Origin: Aporrectodea caliginosa
Taxonomy: Eukaryota; Annelida; Clitellata; Crassiclitellata; Lumbricidae
Length of the DNA stretch: 64,000 nucleotides
Direction: 5' to 3'
NCBI GenBank assembly: GCA_020284085.1
Contig: JACEVL010000059.1
Coordinates: forward strand, 1,301,501 to 1,365,500
Part shown: one piece after another, positions 56,260-64,000 of the stretch
Numbering within the stretch: the first letter of the stretch is position 1
Layout: each line of letters begins with the position of its first letter
Position numbers and translations under genes: made by a program
Notes under the pieces: model-generated
What the model saw: only the letters and a program-made list of their open reading frames with translations
The model's database searches: none
Told to the model about the DNA's origin: nothing

Positions 56260-56580
56260 GATCCTCATATTCAGTTGCATTTGGTTTCTTTTTAATTGGT
56301 ATTATAATGGATTGTGGGAAGTTCTTGTTTATTGTTCTGTTTAACCCAGACCTTGTTTTCATCATGTTCCTTTTCATCGGTTGCCAGATACATTCAATGA
56401 GCGTGGATTGGATGGATCGGGTGCTTTTGGGAAGGGTGTTGCGCATGCGCATTGACAAGGGCGTTGAAGGCTGTCGGTGATTGTAGTTTACAGAGAGTTG
56501 AGAGGTTCTGAGTGCATGCACTTACCACTTACCTTGAGTAGGCCTATACCTTTAACAGAGTTTTGTTAGACACGCGTATG
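56260..56580 (-). pseudogene. RTE-like LINE, part 1 (upstream)
   Basis: Minus strand NFPQSIIIPIKKKPNATEYE, then HQTISLIT, the block before the catalytic core. Preceded by other frames to about 56580. Confidence 0.65.
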
Positions 56581-56915
56581 TGTACGTTTTTGTCAACGAC
56601 TTTGAGGTTTTATCATAGGATAAATGTTTTATTTATTGCCGTAGCTTATAGAAAGGTTGGCACCTTGTGTCTTGTTTGAATTTCGGTGTGATACAGAGAG
56701 TTCGAGTCGACAGCGCTAGGTCCAATAATTGAAGAGCTTCGAAAAAAGGCGGGTGATATATATTCTTTTGTTGCCCGAGGTCGAATTTGTCACCTTCTGT
56801 ATTTCTGATCGTATTCCTCAATCGTCAGCATGGGTGACAGTGAAAATGTGTTTACGGAGTAGTCAATTTTTTGGTTGAGATCGGCTCATAAGATAAATAG
56901 TTTAATTTATATGCG
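56581..56915. other. Intergenic, nothing recognised
   Basis: No exon or repeat family supported. Confidence 0.4.
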
Positions 56916-56925
56916 TGCTTAAATT

Positions 56926-57595
56926 TAGGGCTGCTGATTAATCGCCGTTAACGCGTGCGATTAACGCGTTAAAAAAATGTGCGATTAATTTTTTTAACGC
57001 GTTAATCGCACGCGTTAATTAAATCCCGTTTATTATTACCTCGATTCGCAAAGTAGAGATAATCTGTGATTCAAGCGTTAAAGGTAATGCGCCAAATGAA
57101 TCAGCTCTAATTTGAGTAGTCGCGGGTCGGCCTCGTTTGGTCGCTGCTTATTTTGCCTATCTAGTCTGTATCATTGAACAACTGTTTTTGTGAAGGAGCA
57201 ATGAGAGAACAGTGGCTCATCTTCAGAGTCTGATGACAGTTCATGTGTAAATTTCACCTTTATAAAAAGTTTATATCATTTTAACGGTATCTCAAAATAT
57301 AAAACCTGCTTTCAGCAGTTGACTGATTTGAAAGTGTTTATCTGTTTATTCATTTGTTTCTGTTATACAAAACTGTTCAATAAGTTAAATGGAATTATTC
57401 AATATGCCTAAGTCACAGGTTATTAGCACTGTTTTGTAACAGCAAGTAAGCATTCAGTTATTTATGCTTTATATAAAATATTAATATACTTGAAGAAATT
57501 ATATGAAATGTCGATTAATTTGCAGTTAATTGCGATTAAAAATTTTAATCGATCGATTAATCGCGATTAAATTTTTTAATCGAACAGCAGCCCTA
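56926..57595. mobile_element. 670-bp hAT MITE with AACGCGTTAA arms
   Basis: Ends TAGGGCTGCTG and CAGCAGCCCTA. Exact target duplication CTTAAATT at 56918-56925 and 57596-57603. Both arms are rich in ATTAATCG and TTAACGCG. Non-coding. Confidence 0.92.
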
Positions 57596-57649
57596 CTTAA
57601 ATTGTGATTGACGGCAATATTGTATTTATGTGTATGGTATATATATATA

Positions 57650-58443
57650 CACTGTGTCCACGATAAAGTAGATCACTAGACTTTGTTAAATATCTTGGTC
57701 AATTGTACTATTATAGGTGTTAAATTTGGTGCACATGAACTTCAGTCTATTCTATCTATACCCTGCAAATTTTATTACAATTGATGCAACGGTTACGAGG
57801 ATATACCCTTATGAAATTGGGTGGTTCAGGAACCAAGTTACCAACACATAAAACGCATAGAATTACGTCATTTTTCTGGCTACCGCAGGGATAGGCTGTT
57901 GTTTATAAGCGTCATTTTCGGAAACAATTACACTACGAGACATGTTTTACGTAACAGTAGTTGGTTGTAAAGAAATGGTTTTCAGTGCAGAGGACAAGAT
58001 TTTAATCAAGGAGTTGAGAGAGACGAAGGGGTATGGCGTAGGAGACTCATTACAGAATTTACAATGAAAAATTGGTTCCTAGCTGGTGTCAGCAAGCTGT
58101 TAAAAAAGATTGCCACAACCGGATCAGTTGCAAGGAAACCACGAGACGCAAACAAAACCACGGACGCAAACAAATATCAATGCTGTCGGAGAACTGGTGC
58201 TGAGTCAGGATGATCAGCCGCGCACGCATCTGTCGATGCGTTTACGTGTTGGTAACTTGGTTCCTGAACCACCCAATTTCACAAGGGTATATCCTCGTAA
58301 CCGTTGCATCAATTGTAATAAAATTTGCAGGGTTTAGATAGAATCGACTGAAGTTCATGTGCACCAAATTTAGTACCTATAGTACTACAATTGACCAAGA
58401 TATTTAACAAAGTCTAGTGATCTACTTTATCGTGGACACAGTG
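57650..58443. mobile_element. Tc1/mariner-like element with about 200-bp inverted ends
   Basis: Ends CACTGTGTCCACGATAAAG, flanked by TA at both sides, with inverted arms of about 200 bp that differ at only a few positions. The interior (about 57940-58240, plus strand) has an N-terminal transposase remnant: FSAEDKILIKELRE, then in a shifted frame RRLITEFTMKNWFLAGVSK and ATTGSVARK, then VLSQDDQPRTH. This is the helix-turn-helix part of a mariner-like transposase. The DDE domain is deleted. Confidence 0.85.
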
Positions 58444-58674
58444 TATATATTTATATGTATGACATTGTATGTATAGTTTTGTTTATATAATTATATATAT
58501 ATCAAATCAACTCAAATAAAGTCATATTTTATTGCAACTAAATTAATAACAAATATGTAATTATTTATAAGGGGAGTGCACAATGCTCCAGTTGAATATG
58601 GTAGTTGGACAATGTGTACCGTTTTGAGCCGTGCATGTATAATTTGCTAGTTTGTGCGCGTGTGTGTAGAGTAG

Positions 58675-59414
58675 GGTTTCCTATCAAAACCGCGCGCCAA
58701 CAACCGCGCCGTTAAATACCTCGCGCCCATAACCGCGCGGCTAATTACCTCGTGCTATTCATTATGTCGCGGATCAAAACCGCGCGGAAAACATTTTGAA
58801 TGAAAACTAGACTTCAATGCTTTAAGCGTTCAATGTTCTACTACGAACAATGATAAAGTTTTAAATGTTCTAAATGAAAAATAGACTTGTACAGGCAGGG
58901 CCTCATTAAGGGGGATGCTAAGGGTGCTGCAGCAATTTTGAGGGCCCGCAATTTCGAAAACGAAGAATTTTTTAATGCGCTTCTTATCAACTACTGCCAT
59001 ATCTAGCGAAAATGCCGCAACATAAATAATTACAAAGTCACAATTACTTTAATTACTTATTGTTATTTACCGGAAACTAATCATTTCGTGCTCAGATAGT
59101 AATGTAACGTTAATTGTGTATTGTGTCTTTAGGCAGTTAATACTCACTATTAAGCATGTTATAAATATGGGCGTGTTGAACCGGTGGTTGTCAGAGGGGG
59201 TCTTTAATTGGAATGTATCACAGCACCCGGGTCCTCACTAGCCTTCATGCGGCCCAGTGTACAGGTTCTATAAATGTTCTACTTCACTAGAAGCGCTGAC
59301 AGTCGTGGTTTTGATCCGCGACATAATGAATAGCACGAGGTAATTAGCCGCGCGGTTATGGGCGCGCGGTATTTAACGGCGCGGTTGTGGGCGCGCGGTT
59401 TTGATAGTAAACCG
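58675..59414. mobile_element. Fold-back element with AACCGCGCG arms
   Basis: Arms of about 115 bp (58675-58795 and 59300-59414) pair almost perfectly, built of AACCGCGCGCC, TTAAATACC and ATTCATTATGTCGCGGATC. Flanks TAGAGTAG and CAGAGTAG match at 7 of 8 bases. Contains a nested MITE. Non-coding. Confidence 0.85.
58898..59257. mobile_element. 360-bp hAT-like MITE nested in the fold-back element
   Basis: Exact flanking TGTACAGG at 58890-58897 and 59258-59265. Ends CAGGGCC and GGCCCAG with one mismatch in the inverted pair, and a GGGTGCTG word in both arms. Confidence 0.75.
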
Positions 59415-59424
59415 CAGAGTAGTA

Positions 59425-60830
59425 GGCTACGTGACGCGTAAAAAGATTTGCAGGTGTGAGCGATTTTAAAGTTGTTACAGACAGAGTAGGGTTATGCTGA
59501 GCTAACCTAAGATAGACAATTTATGAGAACAATTGAGTTGCTGTGTTGAAATGGAAAAAAATAAATCTTTGACAACGTTATCAAACTGTGTGAATGTTAA
59601 TCAATAGCCATTGCAATATAAAGCGTACTTATAGGTAGAGCTTAGAAAAACAATGCAGTAATATTGGATGATTGAATAGGCAATGGAAACCAAGAAGATG
59701 CACACGCAAGAGACAGTTCCGATGAAGAAAGAAATTTAAGTTGATTTTAAAATTGACATAAAAAGTGCACAACTGCTTGTGGAGGCTACTTATTAGGCAC
59801 CAAAATAAAAAGATCGCTGACTCATCATGGTTGCATTGCGACAGCATAAAGCTCCAATACAAGTCATGGGTATGGGTGGGTGGAATATAAACCTGAATGA
59901 ATGCGCCAATAATTGAGGAGTTGCCGCCATTATAAGCTAAGGAACACATGCATCTAAAAATATTTCGAGAAAACTTAACTGAAAGTGCGCGTTATTGGTT
60001 GAACGTCTTTTCTTTAGGACTGTGCTAATTAACACGATGTTAAGAACTACGTTGCTCAAAACGTAACAGTTTCAAGAGTTTGTGTTCAATGGTTTCAGGG
60101 TGACGACTATCCACAGAGGTCATTTCATCCACTTATTAAATTTTTTTTCTTCCTCAACGTAATATTTGCTGAGGAACAAATGGTCAAAACAAAACACGGT
60201 AGGTAAATTATTATAATTATCAGTGTATTAATCTTAGTAGGTCTGTTAATTTTCAAAGGTCTAAGTTATCTCTTAGGTTATCAGAAAGTTTAAAGGAAGA
60301 GTGCTGCTTGTGGAGTGACAAATCTTTCACGAGTCTCCCTTTTCAGTTATAAATCTTAATAGAGAATTTGCGAGTGTTGGTGTGAGCAAAGATCGGTCTA
60401 GTTGGAGGCTGTTCTAGTACTGTAAGAATGGGTGCCCGAGCAAGTTTTAAAATAGTCAGTGAAAGCGTTAGGTAATAAGTCGTGCTTATAGCGAAACATG
60501 AATTCAGCCGTTTGCAATATTCTAATCAGATCTAATGTTAGAATGCCGTGGAGGAGGAAAAGTTGAGCAGTATGACACTTGTAATCAGATTTAGTAATGA
60601 GTCGAACGGCTCTTTTCTGTAAGATAATCTAGCGTGTAAGTGGCAAGGTGTAGTAACTGTAGTTCGATCGAGGCCCAGACTAAATTACAATAATGCTAAG
60701 TACGGGTGGATTACTGTGTAATATAACGCCCGCTGACAACGAGTTACAAGGTCTATTTTGTTTCTGCTTTTGCCAATTCTGTTTACGGTTATTGTTTCTT
60801 TACTTTCGACCGCTGGCGCAGTCCGTGAGG
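59425..60830. other. Intergenic, nothing recognised
   Basis: AT-rich unique sequence. The minus-strand open frame at 59629-59949 lacks family similarity and good splice context. Confidence 0.4.
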
Positions 60831-60835
60831 CCAAA

Positions 60836-60850
60836 CGTTGAATCAATCAC

Positions 60851-60883
<33 letters not shown>

Positions 60884-60900
60884 CAATCAGTCAATCAAAT
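60836..60900. repeat. (AATC)n microsatellite tail
   Basis: Simple repeat directly at the 3' end of the minus-strand LINE, so it is probably the tail of that LINE. Confidence 0.85.
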
Positions 60901-61575
60901 ATTCTTTTATTCAAAAAGCTAGTTGACAAAAGACGCAATAGTTACACAGCGTCGTTCAACAATTAGTAGAACAGTTCATCTCAGTTCACAGAAACAAAAC
61001 ACATCAATAATATGCATTTTTATAAAGTATTCGGGGAATGTAGTTAAAGTTATCCTTCGGAGGGAGGGCAAAATTATGCGACCTGTGCCGGAGGTCGTAT
61101 TTACTCTGTCAAAGCCGGGTGGTGGGGGGGATAACAGGCCACGGAGTACATGGCAAGGGTTACTCTTTATTGCCCTGGCCATCAGCAATATCTGCCATTT
61201 CCATCGCTCCCAAGGCAGCAAGGCTGTTGCATGGAGAAAGCCACCTCGCTTCATCCCACTTAGGAAACGTTCGATCCTTTCACTGTCTTTAGAGTTGGAA
61301 ACCCCATCATGGTGGCGAGGAATATATCAAATGAGCAATGGTGGTAGCCTTCGTCACCTCATGTAGGGCTGTGGGATCCAATCAATGTGCCCTCAGAACC
61401 CTTATCGCATAGACAGTGGATGAGCCTAGGCCGAGAGCCGAGTCCAGATGTGAGGACATACGTAAGTCGGCTCGGATTGTAACTCCAAGAATCTTGATGG
61501 AGTCTACCCTTTCAGGGAAAATGGCGAACAGTATCAAACGCCCTAAAGAAATCCATGGAAATAACAACCACAAAT
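60890..61575 (-). pseudogene. Jockey-like LINE 3' part
   Basis: Minus strand VDSIKILGVTIRADLRMSSH, AIRVLRAH, then in other frames EVTKATTIA, RFLSGMKRGGFLH and ERWKWQILLMARAIKSNPCH. Same family as 6.2 kb and 30.4 kb. Confidence 0.75.
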
Positions 61576-61579
61576 TCGT

Positions 61580-62032
61580 TGGATTGCAGTATGGTTGTAA
61601 TTTGCGGTGTAACTTGTTGTTACTTTTACTTTCGGGGGTTCTTTTACCTGGCCGTGAGAGTAAAACAGTGAATTAAATAAGTTAGGAGTCATTTGGTCGG
61701 TAAATGGTTACCTAAGTCGCGTGTGATGTCGCTTGATTCCCAGACCCTACTGTACTCCCGCCATTTTGTAGTTGAGCAGAACTAAGTAAGGGAAGGTGAA
61801 GGAAAGGCCACAATTGACAGTTAACTCCTCGTTTATCCTTCGTTCCGAAAGATAACGGAATTCATAATTATTATTTTAGTTAGGCGATTAATTAGATACA
61901 ATCGACACTGTAAGAACAAGACAAGTGATGTCAGTTTAGTTTGATTAATGTTTAATTGCTTAACAAAAACTGTTATACGATTGTTCGACCTTCTTGTAAC
62001 AATAAATCATCAGTTATTAGCTCAGCCGAAAC
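61580..62032. other. Leader of the 62.0-kb open frame, unrecognised
   Basis: No repeat end recognised. Contains AATAAATCATCAGTTATTAG just before the ATG. Confidence 0.35.
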
Positions 62033-62485
62033 ATGTCTTTTCTGGACTCAGATAATGAGGCGGGTGTAGATAGGCCAGAAGCAGGTGGTAGGGATGCCCA
62101 TGTGTCGTTCCCTCCATCCCTAAGGGACTCTACAGATGTCAACTCACAGATAACTGCCGTAGCCCTTCTTACTGCTAGACAGGGTGAGATGTTGGAAACG
62201 TTTAATGACCGTTTAGAGGAGATAGGAACCCGGATTGAGCGGTTTTGGACCCGTAAGGACCCCGACTGGGTGAAATTGCCAGTTGTTCCCTCTCAGAGAA
62301 CCGCGGAAATGTCTTGCCTTGAAATTGCTTCAGACCATGGCCTGGTAACTTCGTCCGCTTATGGTTTCCTACGGTCACATGACTTGGGTACTGCCCCTGT
62401 GGCAACTAACCTTGGCTCCTCCTTCCGAGACCGATCCAGTTCGTTGAGCACTGGTTCTATGTTGTTCCGGGTCCGGAGATGGTAA
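62033..62485 (+). CDS. Hypothetical 150-residue open frame
   Basis: ATG start MSFLDSDNEAGVDRP, an acidic N-terminus, a possible amphipathic helix QGEMLETFNDRLEEIGTRIE, then a Ser-rich end. It is GC-richer than its surroundings. It could be a gag-like leader protein of a retroelement or a first exon; the donor GAGATG|GTAACT at about 62480 would allow splicing before the stop. No family recognised. Confidence 0.35.
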   Translation: MSFLDSDNEAGVDRPEAGGRDAHVSFPPSLRDSTDVNSQITAVALLTARQGEMLETFNDRLEEIGTRIERFWTRKDPDWVKLPVVPSQRTAEMSCLEIASDHGLVTSSAYGFLRSHDLGTAPVATNLGSSFRDRSSSLSTGSMLFRVRRW

Positions 62486-62639
62486 CTCTGCCCGGTAAGT
62501 GGAGGCCCGAAGAACTGGGGGCCTTGGCCTTACTGCCTTCTCTGGGGGCCAGTCCAAAGGAGGGGGACGACGCGACAAATTAAGTGTCGAATTTCATATT
62601 TTCAAGGCCCAGGACTCGATTTATTTTAGCGGCAATAGT

Positions 62640-63030
62640 GCGTTAGCGTCAATTTCCAAGATGGCGGCAAATATGGCCGCCAAAACAAAACTATGAGCTT
62701 AGATATACATATTCTAGTGTTTTGGCGGCAATATTGGCCTCCATCTGAGAAAGTAACACTCGCACACTATTGCCGCTATGCGATTCCGATTCGAATACCT
62801 GAAAAATATGAAATTCGACGTCATATGTTATTTTAGCTCTCCTATGAGCTATAACAATATGCGTAGTTTTTTTGTTTTGGCAGCCGTGTTGGTCGCCATC
62901 TTGTATAGCAACAATCGCACACTTTTCCCACTACGAAAAATCATTCCTTGACCGCGGAAATATTAAAATAGACACTTTATTTATTATTCTAGCTTATCTA
63001 TAAGATGAGTTATACATATTTCTGTTTTGG
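62640..63030. repeat. Divergent copies of the AAGATGGCGGC unit
   Basis: CCAAGATGGCGGC, ATGGCCGCCAAAACA and two inverted GTTTTGGCGGC/GTTTTGGCAGCC blocks, with spacers like those in the array at 1.1-2.6 kb but far more diverged. Confidence 0.75.
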
Positions 63031-63990
63031 CGGTTCCAGGGGCTTTCACCTCCGGACGTTTCACCTCCGGTCGATTCACCTCTAGGGGCTTTCACCTCTA
63101 GGGGCTTTCACCTCTAGGGGCTTTCACCATCACACTCATATTATTTTATTTATTAATTAACCTTAAACGCGTAACAAATCAAATCATATAATAAGTCAAG
63201 TGAGTGACTGTCCAAACAGGCACTAGAATGGACACCGACGGGATGGAAAAGAAAACGTGGAAGGCCGAGAAAGACCTGGCGGAACACGGTCATACAGGAT
63301 TTGGACGGCGGCAGAATGACATGGGAGGAGGCCGAGGGGAATGCGGAGGACAGAGTGGGATGGAGGGACTGTGTCGCCCGATGCGCTGCAAGCGCGTGCA
63401 TGAAAGGTCTAAGGTCTAAGGTAAGGAGTGACTGTAATAAACGGCAGATGATAACGCGTGTCACATACTGTAGGCCTAGTTAACATATCCCGTTGACACG
63501 CAAACACTGCAATTACACGTAACAAATCGAATCAGATAATTATATAGCCTAATAAGTCAAGTGAGTGACCGTAATTAACGGCAGATGATAACGCGTGTCA
63601 CTTACTATAGTTAGCATACACCGTTGATTTGCAAACACTGCAATTACGAAGACACTACGGAGCAATTAATAAATTAACATAAGCTCGTAGCGAGAAGTAA
63701 TTATATAATTCCACGGTATGCAGTATTTAACCATCCAACGAGAAAAATAGAAATTCATAAGTGAACTAGTCGTTTGATAAAATGTCTGATTTGTTGCAAT
63801 ACGACGCTTCGAAACGAGGTAAGCGAACTCCGCAACGTGGAAAAATACAACAAACCACTTCGGCAACTCTCATTTTACATTTAGAGGTGAAAGCCCCTAG
63901 AGGTGAAAGCCCCTAGAGGTGAATCGACCGGAGGTGAAACGTTCGGAGGTGAAAACCCCTAGAGGTGAATCGACCGGTGGTGAAAGCCTG
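63031..63990. mobile_element. Fold-back element with modular CTTTCACCTC arms
   Basis: Left arm (63031-63128) consists of 15-16-bp modules AGGGGCTTTCACCTC, CGGACGTTTCACCTC and CGGTCGATTCACCTC. The right arm (63885-63990) has the same modules in reverse and in nearly mirror order. The interior holds internal repeats of GATAACGCGTGTCAC and GCAAACACTGCAATTAC (63425-63515 against 63540-63650). No transposase. The open frame 63204-63419 has no recognised similarity. Confidence 0.8.
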
Positions 63991-64000
63991 TGATACCGTT

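Noticed and set aside
59629..59949. 106-residue minus-strand open frame as a gene
   Set aside because: No recognisable domain, no exon partners and low-complexity ends.

Overview
This window is animal nuclear DNA. Its genes have introns, the protein families are metazoan (rhodopsin-class receptors, a VIT/VWA-type protein), there are thousands of bases of decayed retro- and DNA transposons, and nothing bacterial such as operons or ribosome binding sites. The frequent AGGCCTA-type words, the tandem short two-exon receptors and the dense hAT/L2/RTE mixture suggest a marine invertebrate, perhaps an echinoderm or another invertebrate deuterostome. That assignment is inference only.

Layout. 1-12.6 kb holds two tandem copies of a two-exon class A GPCR gene, both on the minus strand (copy 1 at 329-4876, copy 2 at 9893-12265). 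A third, broken receptor fragment lies in the opposite orientation at 13.52-13.74 kb. Between the copies sit decayed hAT and LINE pieces. Copy 1 is inflated by a block carrying a head-to-head array of about 150-bp units rich in AAGATGGCGGC (YY1-like) words. From 15.8 to 20 kb lie a hAT element that received an L2-like LINE, a small hAT MITE, and a hAT that split an L2 fragment.

21.5-32.7 kb carries nine phase-consistent minus-strand exons of a VWA5A-like gene (half of the VWA domain through the C-terminus). A short acidic exon and a 327-bp arginine/serine-repeat exon are spliced into it. The 5' half (VIT domain, start codon) was not found. Introns of this gene hold SINEs, an RTE LINE and several hAT MITEs.

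34-46.7 kb is a transposon nest: a composite of two hAT MITEs sharing one outer target-site duplication, a 165-bp satellite interrupted by a hAT with a frameshifted transposase, a LINE interrupted by a second hAT of the same transposase family, and a second L2-like LINE. At 47.9-48.9 kb is a probable terminal exon of an unrecognised protein with 23-residue repeats and one in-frame TGA.

49.4-64 kb is again mobile DNA: an RTE-like LINE split by a 3.5-kb hAT with CGCCG-rich arms, which itself carries a piggyBac-type MITE and a hAT MITE, then further hAT, mariner-like and fold-back elements. About ten insertions have an exact or near-exact 8-bp target duplication readable at both ends, so element boundaries here are unusually firm. 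No CRISPR array, rRNA or intact tRNA gene was seen. No complete, obviously active transposase or reverse transcriptase was seen.
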